Notes: generated from the letters alone by a model not told the origin. A stretch of DNA of 64,000 nt from Tetracentron sinense (GCA_015143295.1 CM026554.1:48854627-48918626); one strand, 5' to 3'; positions 1 through 10,861 are shown, counted from the first letter of the stretch. Made by a program: numbers and translations.

Positions 1-519
1 GCATTCCAAAAACAGATGGGTGGTTGTCTCCGACACCTCCAGACAAAGCTGACAAGCCTCATCAATCAGCACTTTCCTCTTACTAAGGTTGTGAATAACA
101 GTAAGTGGCATTTTAGTACAAGTGGCAAGAGTCCGGACTCCAGAACATCAAACTTTCCTTACTACGCTTGTATTAAAACACCTCTCCACTCAGACCAGTG
201 GCCCCATTCAGCTATCATTGTTTTCGTCGAACTTTCTTACCACTTCTGGGGCTTGCATGAGTCCCCATGAATTTCAACTGTTTTTAACTAATGTCTATGT
301 TATTCTCGAATTCTGGTAATATTGTATATCAAATTCTACTACTTAATTTTTAATACTAAGTTGATATTGCACGTGCAAGGCACGTGCAGAACATTTAATA
401 TAGTTTTTTTAAAAATATAATGTAAAATTTTAATATTTTATAATATGTTATATTATATACTTATATATCTAATATTTATAGTGTATAATATAGAGAAATG
501 GTTAACTTCAAGAAATAAT
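1..519. other. AT-rich sequence, no gene seen
   Basis: Two short overlapping open frames in the first 320 bases show no family motif and no splice context. The rest is AT-rich filler. I see nothing else here. Confidence 0.5.
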
Positions 520-1688
520 TAACTTTATATCTTGTGGAGAAGTCAAAATCATATTATTAGAGTTTCTTTACTTTATATTGGGTGGAGAAGTCAAAATCAC
601 ATGTCTTAATATGTGTGAAGAAATTAAAATCAAAGGCCCCATGATTTTGACTTCTTCACCACTTCTCACCTATTCTATGGAACCCCGAGACAAGCCCTTT
701 CTGGCTTCGCGAGAGACAATCCAAAGCCCTAAGGCTTTGGATTGTCTCTGGCGAAGCCAGAAACTCCTCTCGAGGTTGCATATATTGTGCGACAGTTGGC
801 AAAAAAATGGGGAGAAGTCATTCCATTCTCTCCCCATGATTTTGACTTCTCCCCATTTGATATCTCTCCCCCTTATTCTCATACACTTATCGCCACATGT
901 CTTAATATGTGTGGAGAAGTCAAAATCAAGGGCCCCGTGATTTTGACTTCTCCACCACTTGTCACCTATTCTATGGAACCCCGAGACAAGCCCTTTTTGG
1001 CTTCGCCAGTGACAATCCAAGGCCTTTAGGGCTTTGGATTGTCTCTGGCGAAGCCAAAAACTCCTCTCGGGGTTCCAAATATTGTGCGACAATTAGCAAA
1101 AAAATGGGAAGAAGTCATTTCATTTGCTCCCCATGATTTTGACTTTTCCCCATTTGATATCTCTCTCCTTATTCTCATACACTTATCGCCACATGTCTTA
1201 ATATGTGTGGAGAAGTCAAAATCATAGGCCCCATGATTTTGACTTCTGCACCACTTGTCAACTATTCTATGGAACCCCGAGACAAGCCCTTTCTCTCGAG
1301 GTTCCATATATTGAGTGACAATTGGCAAAAAAATGGGGAGAAGTCATTCCATTTTCTCCCCATGATTTTGACTTCTCCTCATTTGATATCTCTCCCCCTT
1401 ATTCTCATACACTTATCGCCACATGTCTTAATATGTGAGGAGAAGTCAAAATCATGAGCCCCATGATTTTGACTTCTCCACCACTTGTCACCTATCTATG
1501 GAACCTCGAGACAAGCCCTTTCTGGCTTCATTGGAGACAATCCAAGGCCTTTAGGGCTTTGGATTGTCTCTGGCGAAGCCAGAAACTCCTCTCGGGGTTC
1601 CATATATTGTGCGATAGTTGGCAAAAAAAAAATGGGGAGAAGTCATTCCATTTTCTCCCCGTGATTTTGACTTCTCCCCATTTGATAT
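520..1688. repeat. Tandem array of ~297-bp hairpin-rich units (left part)
   Basis: The anchor TCTTAATATGTG recurs at 604, 900, 1196 and 1426, and again at 4427 beyond the inserted LTR. Once that insert and one target copy are removed, spacings are 296, 296, 230 and about 299 bases. Each full unit holds three inverted repeats: one around GAGAAGTCAAAATCA with a GGGCCC-type centre, one around GGGGAGAAGTCA, and a long arm pair around CTGGCTTCGCCAGAGACAATCC. The third unit lost the last palindrome, which explains its shorter length. Units are not coding; the overlapping open frames are by-products of the repeat. Transcripts of either strand should fold into strong stems, which is inference. Confidence 0.85.
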
Positions 1689-4390
1689 TGTAAGCACCCA
1701 ATTTTTACACCCCATCTAAACCCGAAAACCCTAGGACCTAAACCCTCGGGCTCTAGGCCCATTGCTATTAAGACAACCCTAAACCCTAGCCCAAACCTAG
1801 TTCCAAACCCTACAAGCTCAAGGCCCACTTAGCTATCCAAAATCCAAAACCCTAGCTAGACCTTAGGCTAAACCCTAGGTGAGCCCTAGACTAAACCCTA
1901 GACCTAGCCCTAGCTAAAACCTAGCCCAAGACCTAGGTTTAAACCCTATGGGCTTAAGGCCCACTACACATATCCCAAACCCTTCAAAGGCCCAAAAACC
2001 CTCAAAATCCTAAAGCCCAAACACTTTAGGGCCCACACTTGAGCCCACCACAACCCATGAGGACCACATGGGTGAGACCCACAACCCCCAATTCGAGTTT
2101 GGACGGGAAATACCCGAAATGGGTGCCCTACATGCTTTTGGCCCAAGTAAGATTGGGTCTGGCCCGAATTAGCAACAAAAACTAGGGTGTCGGTAATCGA
2201 ATTACCGACACCCCAAATAACCCCTCTTTGGGAATGGCGGTAATTCGATTACCGCCATTCCTAATTTCTGCATTTTTTGCGTGTGCAGGCTCCACTGCAA
2301 CCACCCTGGTTACTTGGGACCTCCACCATGACTCCCCTCCGACTTCCCTAATGACCATAATGCCCCTGAGACCTTCCCCTTGGCTTCTATAAAACCTAAC
2401 CACCTCCCATGCAAAATTCTCTCCAGTTTTGCAACCTCAAACTCCTGCCAATTTGCTCCTAGCCTCCCTCACGAGCTCAACCTACTACCTCCACTGTGTG
2501 TGACCCCTAGAGATCGTAGGACTCATACCGAAGCCCTAGCACCTCCACCAGGTGTCCCCCAGCTACAACAGCTCTCTGCTGCCACGAGCAGTCACCGTAT
2601 AAGGGTAATAGACCCACCCTCCTCTTGTTCTCGAGCTACCAGTGTAAGGGACCACTGGTCCTTATCCAGGGGTCCCATTTGTTGTTTTCTCTTATGTACA
2701 GCAGTTCCACAGCCTGGGATAGGAGTCCCCTTGCCTCAACTGTAGGCCTGGGGAACTCCCTTGAGGCGTGTTTATGGTTTCACCTCCACCACCATGCATG
2801 GTCACCTCCCCAAGGGGTGGGGGTCCCTCTACCCATGAGGGAACCCTTAGACCCCTACTGGCTCAAGGCCAATAGGGTAAAATCTTGTTTTCAGAAAAAC
2901 TGCTAGTGGTCGGTAATTGTATTACCGACCTTATGTTTTGTGACTAAAAAATCCCTATCAGCATTCCATTTACCGACAATTCTTGGTCTTCTTCACAGTG
3001 ACTTTGGGCCCCTATGGGGCCCATACACCTTGTGCCCTGGGGTCCATCCCTGGCTTGTTGGAAAGTCCTGACTGCCACCTACATTTCTGCAAATTTTCAG
3101 CTTTAGGGACCAAGCCTAACCCTGGTTAGCAGGCCCCTAAACTCAAGTTAAGGGGTCCACCCCTGGCTTGTTGGAAAGTCCTGACTGCCACCTACATTTC
3201 TGCAAATTTTCAGCTTTAGGGACCAAGCCTAACCCTGGTTAGCAGGCCCCTAAACTCAAGTTAAATCTCTATTCAGTATGTCGGCAGTTGAACTGCCGAG
3301 ATTTCAGTAACTTTTTTTTACAACTTTGGGCCCTTGTGGGACCCACACCCTTGATCTGCTGGGCCAGCCACGTGGTCCATTGGAAAGTCTGGACTTCACA
3401 CTTCCTGTGCATGCCTTTATTTTACCCAGGGGTGATCCCTAACCCTAGTTAATCACCCACAAACTCTGGTTAAAATTTTACAGAAATAGAGGTAATCCGA
3501 TTACCTCCATTTTGTAAAATTTCGACTTTGGGCTTTATGAAGGGCTCAAACTTAGTAAAAGGCCACTCTAGGCCTTGCCATATCCTTTGGGCCCATTTTT
3601 GACTGACCATGACCCTTAACCATGGTTAAAGTGGCCCCCGGTTAATTTTTAACCATGGTTAAGCACTATTTAACCCCACAAAAAATATGAAAAAATCCAT
3701 AAAAATACCAAAGACCAAAAAATCTCATTCTTGGACGTTTTAACCCTGGTTAGCACCCCTAACCATGGTTAACACCCTCTTAACCTCGCTTAGCAACCCT
3801 AACCCTCGATTAACATCTCCCTTTGCCTCTAGGCTTCACCCTAGGCCTACCGGGCCTCACCCTTGGCCTACCGGGCCTCACCCTAGTCTACCGGACTATC
3901 CCTTGGCCTATCGGGCCCAACACTTTGCACATTGACCAACCTCGATCAAGCAAAACCCTAATCTGCCGGAATAGGTCCATTAGCAGCCTTTTGGTGCACA
4001 CACACACGCCCCCTCGCCTTAGCACAGGCTCAAGTACTAGAACTATGCTAGGTCTGATCACACCCCAATGTGAGTACGTAGGTAGCCCAACACGGGCCCG
4101 ACCCTAATTAGCTTTTACTTTCTTCCGGTTATTACAAGTTAAACACTTAAGCATTCGATTAACATCGAATTAATTTTGGCTTAAACCTAGCAAGTAGGGA
4201 ACCACCATGTGTGGAAGTGTCAGGGTGCCTAACCCCTTCCCCGAACTTAACCAAACCTCTTACCCTGATCCCTGATCGCGGACCAAGCCTTATCCAACAT
4301 TTCTGGGGACTTATCCCTTCTGAATTAATAAGTGGCGACTCTAAATCCAGTGAGATGTTTTAGGGAGTGAAATCCCGTGCTCACAGATAT
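1684..4390. mobile_element. Solo LTR, about 2.7 kb, with 5-bp target duplication
   Basis: The element starts TGTAAGCACCC at 1689 and ends GTGCTCACA at 4385. It is flanked by identical GATAT copies at 1684-1688 and 4386-4390, and it cuts one unit of the hairpin array. TG...CA ends plus a 5-bp target duplication are the hallmarks of an LTR. No pol or gag frame is visible inside, so a solo LTR left by LTR-LTR recombination is the simplest reading; a large non-autonomous derivative is the alternative. The interior is rich in CCCTAAACC-like and AACCATGGTTAA-like short motifs and holds a 113-bp tandem duplication. Confidence 0.8.
3039..3264. repeat. 113-bp tandem duplication inside the solo LTR
   Basis: Two almost identical copies, 3039-3151 and 3152-3264, both begin GGGGTCCA and end CAAGTTAA. 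I saw only about one difference by eye, so the duplication is younger than much of the surrounding sequence or has been converted. Confidence 0.9.
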
Positions 4391-4640
4391 CTCTCCCCCT
4401 TATTCTCATACACTTATCGCCACATGTCTTAATATGTGTGGAGAAGTCAAAATTATGGGCCCCATGATTTTGACTTCTATACCACTTGTCACTTATTCTA
4501 TGGAACCCCGAGACAAGCCCTTTATGGCTTCGCCAGAGACAATCCAAGGCCTCCTTTTAGTCATATCTACTCAGCATGTCATATCTACCCAACGGCTTCA
4601 GATTGTCTCTAAGCCAGAAAGGGCTTGTCTAGATTAAATG
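4391..4640. repeat. Hairpin tandem array, right part
   Basis: The array continues after the solo LTR with the same segment order: CTCTCCCCCTTATTCTCATAC, the GAGAAGTCAAAAT palindrome, the CTATGGAACCCCGAGACAAG segment, then part of the long palindrome. The last palindrome is partly replaced by an unrelated short segment near 4555-4590. Array similarity ends near 4635. Confidence 0.8.
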
Positions 4641-5051
4641 GGTTAGTTGTGAAAACTTGTTCTATAAGAATTAATTCCAAGATCTAAATTAACTTTTGAT
4701 ATTTTAATCGTTACTGATAAAATGTTAAAATTATTTTCATCAACCATAGTTTTTCATTGTGATCTATCAAGTGATACCTTAACACGCAATGAATTTATAT
4801 TGTTTTACTTAGGCTGGTTCTGGCTTAAGTCTCTTTCTAACGGATCTTATTTGTGGTCAGCCCCTAAGTCGTCTTCTCTAGGAAACTGGTTCCGTTATTA
4901 TTTAATTATTTTTTATTTTATTAGGACTTGGCTTGCTCTAATTCAGGCTGGCCCGAGTCTTTGGTCTCCCAACAGAGATAGACCACATTTACTAACCCCT
5001 CATATAGGAGTCCAGGTGGGCTGGCCACTTTCATTGAGCTTAACCCCATAA
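4641..5051. other. No gene seen
   Basis: AT-rich sequence with one 109-codon open frame (4722-5051) that lacks recognisable motifs or splice context. I see no repeat or RNA gene. Confidence 0.4.
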
Positions 5052-5278
5052 GGTGTTGGGGGGATCGGAATTGGTCTTGCTTTTGCAGGGACCAAAACCG
5101 TCTTGCCTATGTTCAACTCCCGACATGTGGTGATAAAAAGGGGAGAAGTCATTTAATTTTCTTCCCTGTTTTTTGACTTCTCTCCATTTGATATCCTCTT
5201 CCCTTTTTATTGCCACATGTCCAAAGCCCACCAAGAGCAAGACGGTTTTAGCAAGACCAAATTCAATTCGGTGTTGGG
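5052..5278. mobile_element. MULE-type MITE with 9-bp target duplication
   Basis: A 209-bp fold-back element (5061-5269) lies between perfect copies of GGTGTTGGG at 5052-5060 and 5270-5278. Both termini carry GGTCTTGC and AAAACCGTCTTGC in inverted orientation. Its centre (about 5130-5220), with GGGGAGAAGTCATT, TTGACTTCTC, CATTTGATATC and GCCACATGTC, matches the core of the tandem array at 0.5-4.6 kb. A 9-bp duplication fits Mutator-like elements. Confidence 0.75.
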
Positions 5279-5790
5279 TCCTTAGCAACCAATGAACATG
5301 ACAGGTTCACTGAATCACCTGCCCAAATCCACTTGAGTGGTGCACTGGAGGAATCATTAATAAGAGTGTTTTGATTTATTTATTTTTTTGGTGAAATGTT
5401 ATCATGTAACTAACATACCCTCTAAACTCACACAAACAACCAGACCTAAAGTAGCCGCTAAAGTGCCATAAGGCTATTAAACACGTTTGAGATTGATTTG
5501 ATAAAATCTCTTTCTCAAAAGTGAGAATAGAGTTGATATTACAAGACTAGAATATACGTTAATCTTGGAGCTTCTTATCTTGAGATTCCATATTAAGCAA
5601 CAAATGATTGGGATTGCTCATTACTTTACTGGATTTATGATTAAACACGATCTTCTTTCCAACATCATTCTTATCCTTATAATTCCACCTCAAATTAGGC
5701 CGAGGGTTAGGCCAAATGCCAAGTTTGAACCGTAAAGAACAAAATTGAGATCGGGACAATGGCTTAGTCAATTTACTGTCATGTACAGAG
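5279..5790. other. No gene seen
   Basis: Spacer between a MITE and the copia element. A 70-codon minus-strand frame has no family signature. Nothing else is supported. Confidence 0.4.
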
Positions 5791-5994
5791 TGTTAGACAA
5801 GATAAACAACACATAACAGAATCTGACTCTAGAGATCAACTTCAATCAGTTCCGAAAGCTATGCAGAAAATCTAGGAATGATAGTTTGTATTTTATCCAG
5901 TTGTTGTAACTTTTAAACTTTGTATTTCAAATGCTTTATCTTATCTCTGTATTCAAATATGTAAATCTCATTATAAATACAATAATACATATCA
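5791..5994 (+). repeat. 5' LTR of the copia element
   Basis: 204 bp, TG...CA ends. A TATA-like ATTATAAATACAA lies near 5971-5983. It is followed three bases later by the methionine-tRNA primer site. Confidence 0.9.
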
Positions 5995-6018
5995 CGCTGG
6001 TATCAATTGAAGCCGCCA

Positions 6019-8392
6019 TCCTCCATCTCAGCTTGCAGCACTAGCAACTCAATTCAATGTTTCACAGGAGGTTGAACAACCATGGTATTTGGACAGTGGT
6101 GCCACAAACCACATAACAGCTGATCTTGACAACTTAACCATCCAACAACATCCATATCAGGGTGCAGACAAATTGAAAGTTGGCAATGGAGGAGGTTTGC
6201 ATATCACTCACACTGGTTCTTCCTTCTTTTCCTCTCCCAAATCAAAATTTCTACTCCAAAATATTTTACGATGTCCCAATGCCTCTTCTAACTTATTGGC
6301 AATTCAGAATTTCTGTCAAGCTAACAACTGTTATTTTATCCTCACTGCCACTTCTTTTACTGTGAAGGACTTGCAGACCCAGGAGATACTCCTCCAAGGA
6401 CCGAGTGAAGCTGGCTTGTATCCCATTTATTTGCAGCACTTTCAGTTCAATAAATCATCCACAAAGACTGTCTCTCCTCCATCTTTCACTGCATTGCTTG
6501 GAGTTAAAGCACCAATCCAAGTTTGGCACTCAAGATTGGGCCATCCATCTGAACATGTTCTTCATCAATTAGTTAATAGTTCTATGTTGTCTCTCTCAGG
6601 TTCCTCTAGGCTTAATAAACTTTGTGAATCTTGTCAAGTGGCCAAGAGTCACAAACTTCCATTTAGTGGGTCAAATAGTCAGTCTACATCTCCTTTGGAC
6701 TTAATCCATTCGGATTTGTGGACCTCACCTATCTCTTATGTAAGTGGTTGCAAATTGTATGTGATTTTTCTTGATGATTTCTCTCACTTTGCATGGCTCT
6801 TTCCCTTCCATCACAAATCTGATGTTACTATGTGTTTTATTAAATTCAAGTGCTTGGTTGAAAATTTATTCTCTTGCAAAATAAAACAGTTACAAAATGA
6901 CAATGGAGGAGAATATACTTCAACCTCATTCAAAGTATTTCTTGACACACATGGTATCCTTCATCGCCTAACCTGTCCATACACATCTGAACAAAATGGG
7001 ATTTCTAAAAGAAAGCACAGACATATCACTGAAACTGGTTTGTCTCTTCTTGCACAATCCAAACTTCCATCTAAATACTGGGTTGATGCCTTCTTAACTG
7101 CCACTTATCTTATAAATCGACTTCCTACTCCAGTTCTTGCCAATGCATCTCCGTATTTCAAGTTATTCCATAACCAACCAAATTATTCTGTTCTTAAAAC
7201 CTTTGGTTGCACTTGTTATCCCCTTCTTCGCCCATATAACACTCATAAACTACACTACCATAGTAAGAAGTGTATTTTCCTAGGATATAGTGCTAATCAA
7301 AAAGGCTATCGTTGCTTGGATCCTCATTCTGGTCATGTTTATATCTCAAGATATGTGGTGTTTGATGAACTGAATTTTCCTGCACAAGTCATGCTCACTC
7401 GGTCTGCAGAGGTTGCTACTCCTAGTTCTACACCTTCTACTGTTGCGAGTTTGTCTCTTCCCATCTTTGGTTCTTCCATTGATCTTTCTATTCCCTCTAA
7501 TGCTCTTAATCATGCTTCTTACAATCAATCTCTTGCAGTGGTCACAACAGAATCTGACTCTCCTTTTGAGCCTTCATTAGATCACTCTCCTGTCTCTTTG
7601 AATACATCCACTTCTCCCACCAGTTCTTCTATTTCTTTACCTTCACCTTCAGAACCTGCTCCTTCCCTACCTTCTCGTATGGTCACAAGGTCACAAACAA
7701 ACTCTTCAAAACCAAAACAGTTTCCTGACTGCAAAGTCTTTTATTCCACTAAACATCCTCATCAAGCTTTGTCCACAGTTACTCTTCCTTTAGAACCAAA
7801 AACTTACTCTCAAGCAATGAAGGATAAGACTTGGTGTGATGCTATGCAGGCTGAATTTAATGCTCTTTTGACCAATGAAACATTGACTTTATGTCCATGC
7901 CCTACCTCTAAGAAAGTTGTGAGGAACAAGTGGGTCTTTAAACTCAAACAAAAATCTGATGGCTCCATTGACAGGTACAAAGCACGGCTTGTGGCAAAAG
8001 GATTTGATCAAGAAAATGGCATTGATTTCAATGAGACTTTTAATCCAGTCATTAAACCAGCAACTATTCGACTGGTTCTAGCTCTTGCTGTCCACTACAA
8101 TTGGTTCATTCGACAACTGGACATTTCTAATGCCTTCCTCCATGGATTTCTTGAAGAGGAGGTTTTTATGGAGCAACCTAAAGGCTTTGAAGACCCTCAG
8201 CATCCAAAATATGTCTGTAAACTTCAGAAATCCTTATATGGGTTAAAACAAGCCCTAGGGCCTGGTTCATGTGTCTCTCACAAGCATTATTGGAGCTTGG
8301 CTTTGTTGGTTCTAGTGTTGACACTTCTTTGTCTACTTTTCATCATCATAATATATGCATTCATGTCCTTATTTACGTGGATGATATCATAG
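6019..8392 (+). pseudogene. Copia pol, first part: protease, integrase, start of RT
   Basis: The frame is open from about 6019, upstream of the first ATG, through 8392. In order it contains the protease active site DSGATNH (near 6092), the GAG-pre-integrase zinc motif with WHSRLGHPS and [14 protein letters not shown], integrase residues in HSDLW, NDNGGEY and [11 protein letters not shown], a Pro/Ser-rich linker, then RT starting at NKWVFKLKQ through [10 protein letters not shown] and SLYGLKQA. Immediately after this the frame is lost near 8250: the normal RT sequence carries on in another frame, so residues from about 8255 to 8392 are out of frame. Not expected to make active polyprotein. Confidence 0.92.
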
Positions 8393-8790
8393 TTACTAGT
8401 AACTCTTTTACTGTTGTTTCTCAACTTGTTTCTACCTTGAGCCATGAATTTGCAGTCAAAGATCTTGGTGCACTCTCATTTTTCTTGGGCATTCAATTCA
8501 CACACACCACTGATGGTTTTCATCTTCATCAAGGAAAATATGTGACAGATCTTCTTCATCGCACTAAGATGGTTGGTGCCAAACTTGCATCAACTCCTTG
8601 CTGTTCAGATGGCAAACTCTCCAAGTTTTCTGGTGAACCTTTGCCTGATCCTACAGAGTATCGAACTGTGGTAGGTGCTTTGCAATATCTTACATTGACT
8701 CGACCAGATATCTCTTATAGTGTCAACCAGCTCTGCCAATTTTTGCTTGTCCAACATCAGTTCATCTCACTGCTGCTAAACGGGTACTAA
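8269..8790 (+). pseudogene. Copia pol, second part: RT catalytic core
   Basis: This frame resumes RT after the frameshift near 8250 and holds the catalytic YVDD box ([12 protein letters not shown]), FFLGIQ, and the TRPDISYSVNQLCQF block. The frame breaks again near 8735-8750, after which the thumb/connection sequence continues in a third frame (AAKRVLRYLKGT). The two frameshifts and the later stop show the copy is dead. Confidence 0.9.
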
Positions 8791-9413
8791 GGTATCTGAA
8801 GGGGACACTTCAGTTTGGTCTTCATTTCACGAAGGGCTCTCTACAACTCCATGGCTTCTGTGATTCTGATTGAGCTGGTAGCCCCGATGATCGCAAGTCA
8901 ATAACAGGTTATGCCATATATCTTGGTCCATGCTTGATTTCATGGGCTGCAAAGAAACAACCTGTAGTAGCTCGATCTAGTACTGAAGCTGAGTACAGAT
9001 CCATGGCTATCACAGTGGTTGAGCTATATTGGTTGCGAATGCTATTTCGTGAACTTCAAATTCCATTAACTTCTGCCCCATGTCTGTGGGTTGACAACAT
9101 TGGAGCTCTAGCTTTATCTTCCAACCCTGTATTTCATGCTAGGACGAAACACATTGAAGTGGATTATCACTTCATCCGTGAGAAGATTCTAAATAAAGAT
9201 TTACAAGCTCATTATATTTCCACTTATGATCAGCCCTCAGACATCTTCACTAAGGGTCTCTCTTCCCGTTTCTTACTACTTCGAGACAAGTTGATACTTC
9301 GCTCTCTCCCCATCAACTTGAGGGGGAATGTTAGACAAGATAAACAACACGTAACAAAATCTGACTCTAGAGATCAACTTCAATCGGTTTCGAAAGCTAT
9401 GCAGAAAATTTAG
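8775..9413 (+). pseudogene. Copia pol, third part: RT connection and RNase H
   Basis: From about 8775 the frame reads RVLRYLKGTLQFG, then GFCDSD followed by an in-frame TGA at 8871-8873 where copia elements have tryptophan, then DDRKSITGY, ISWAAKKQ, VARSSTEAEYRS and the RNase H end with ARTKHIEVDYHFIREK. Translation stops at 9411-9413 inside the 3' LTR. Confidence 0.88.
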
Positions 9414-9532
9414 GAATGATAGTTTGTATTTTATCCGGTTGTTGTAATTTTTAAACTTTGTATTTCAAATGTTTTATCTTATCTCTGTATTCAAATATGT
9501 AAATCTCATTATAAATACAAGAATACATATCA
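9329..9532 (+). repeat. 3' LTR of the copia element
   Basis: 204 bp, same length and ends as the 5' LTR. Similarity to the sequence after the 5' LTR continues for roughly 16 bases beyond this LTR (GCTGGTATC then ATTGA), which a simple insertion would not give. Confidence 0.9.
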
Positions 9533-9688
9533 AGCTGGTATCCATTGAACCAGTCTCCTCAATATTTCTAACTCAGAGCACTTAAAGTGGTAATCAAGCT
9601 CAATAGGCTCCATGAGCTTGGTTTGTTAGGCTCAGCAGTTTCCTCCGTAACAAGGGGTTTTTTTGTAGCACAGCTGACTCATCCATGA

Positions 9689-10330
9689 TTAGACCTTCTC
9701 CAAAGGTGAAATAGACGATTCAAGGGCGCTAATTTTGTTGTCACCAACTCTCTCCGGGGAAGGAGAAAAAACCTGAGTAGACTTGATTTTCTTGTCGCTG
9801 CAAAAATTACCAGCACTAGCATTCTCGGCGCGGTAGATGAAGAAGAAGTAGAATGCGCTCACGCTACTCACTGTTGCCATAGCAAAGATAATGACAGAAG
9901 CAATTGGGTAAAGCAACATAGCAAACCGAATGGCAATGCCGAAATTGAGCGAAGTAAATAGAATCCATATGATAATTTTCAACAAGTCTTTCCTTCGTGA
10001 TTCCTCGTTACGGGGCAACTGATCTAAGGCCATCATACAGCTATACAAGGATATAAATCCCCCGTAGAGGAAGAGAACAAAAGCGATCATGGGGATATCA
10101 TCATGGGCATATGCCCGAAATATTGCTACAACCGTATTGAAAGTTAAGTAGCAGATTCCAATTGTCGGCAATAAGTTGCTACCTTCGGAAGCCAAACGGC
10201 TAGTACAAGCTTGTTGCCTGGGTACCCCCCTGCTCTCCATTACTTTCATATGCAAACGGTCTTTAATTTGAACGCAAAAGGGGTGAGAGAGAGTGCTTTT
10301 TCGCAAGAAGGGAACAGAAAATAAAATCAA
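9689..10330 (-). CDS. Four-helix membrane protein, uncharacterised
   Basis: A single uninterrupted frame of 213 codons. The in-frame Met at codon 31 (10240), giving 183 residues and starting MESRGVPRQQ, is a more natural start because the first 30 residues are unlike the rest. Four hydrophobic helices are clear, at about residues 53-75, 79-103, 116-140 and 142-167. Charged loops lie between them (QLPRNEESRRKD between helices 2 and 3) and the tail is hydrophilic and Ser-rich. The pattern resembles small plant-specific four-helix membrane proteins of unknown function, but I cannot name a family. It is intact, ends 157 bp from the copia 3' LTR in convergent orientation, and shows no intron. Confidence 0.72.
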   Translation of the reverse strand: MILFSVPFLRKSTLSHPFCVQIKDRLHMKVMESRGVPRQQACTSRLASEGSNLLPTIGICYLTFNTVVAIFRAYAHDDIPMIAFVLFLYGGFISLYSCMMALDQLPRNEESRRKDLLKIIIWILFTSLNFGIAIRFAMLLYPIASVIIFAMATVSSVSAFYFFFIYRAENASAGNFCSDKKIKSTQVFSPSPERVGDNKISALESSISPLEKV

Positions 10331-10860
10331 AACAAAGGGGTTAAATAGCTAGGAATCTTCCAATGGAGGATGCAAGATGTTGGAGATTATCACTCGTTTG
10401 CGCCATTTATACATCGCCCAAGATGACGCACAGACCAAATTTCAAGTTCCTTCGCCACAAAATCGAAGTAACTTCCTCTCGTCTTCCTTACAATCCAAAA
10501 AACAAAAAACTTCCTGCCATCTACATCTATATTCTGTGTCCTCTTTCCCCTTTAAAGTAAAGTCCTTTATGACTATAGGAAGTTTCTTGGAAATTTCCTG
10601 CTAGATAAAGATCTTGCATTGTAGACTTTTCGAGAACATGTTTTTAGGAAAGTAGTTGGAAGTTCACTGTCCATACTCGAATCCTGGGCCCACCTATGAT
10701 CAAAGCAATGAAGCTGAGTGGAACCTACCATTCACCTTCCCCACGCCTCCCTTTTTAGTATTCACTTATTGTGGTTAAGATGCATGGTTCATTCATCTAA
10801 TCTTAATTTTTTTTTTTAAAGCATATTAATCTTAATTTAATTAAACTTAATTATAATTAA
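10331..10860. other. Probable upstream region of the membrane-protein gene
   Basis: On the minus strand a TATA-like CTATTTAACC lies around 10340-10350, about 100 bases upstream of the Met-31 codon. Otherwise no coding signal. Two overlapping plus-strand frames at 10363-10604 have no motif. Confidence 0.3.
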
Positions 10861-10861
10861 A

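Larger units (their letters stand above)
5791..9532 (+). mobile_element. Degenerate, gag-less Ty1-copia retrotransposon
   Basis: Two 204-bp LTRs (5791-5994 and 9329-9532) start TGTTAGACAAG and end CATATCA. By eye they differ at 9 positions, 8 of them transitions. A primer-binding site TGGTATCA, complementary to initiator methionine tRNA, lies at 5998-6005, and a polypurine tract TGAGGGGGAA at 9319-9328 abuts the 3' LTR. The interior keeps protease, GAG-pre-integrase, integrase, reverse transcriptase and RNase H in copia order. About 80 bases after the primer site the sequence is already at the end of gag, just before the protease DSGATNH motif, so nearly all of gag is deleted. I found no target duplication next to the LTR ends. 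Confidence 0.93.

Noticed and set aside
1715..1960. Interstitial telomere tract
   Set aside because: CCCTAAACC-like motifs are scattered and irregular, lie inside a solo LTR, and form no perfect tandem of the plant heptamer.
5791..9532. Integrated plant pararetrovirus
   Set aside because: Domain order protease-integrase-RT-RNase H with LTRs, PPT and Met-tRNA primer site is that of Ty1-copia; no coat or movement protein.
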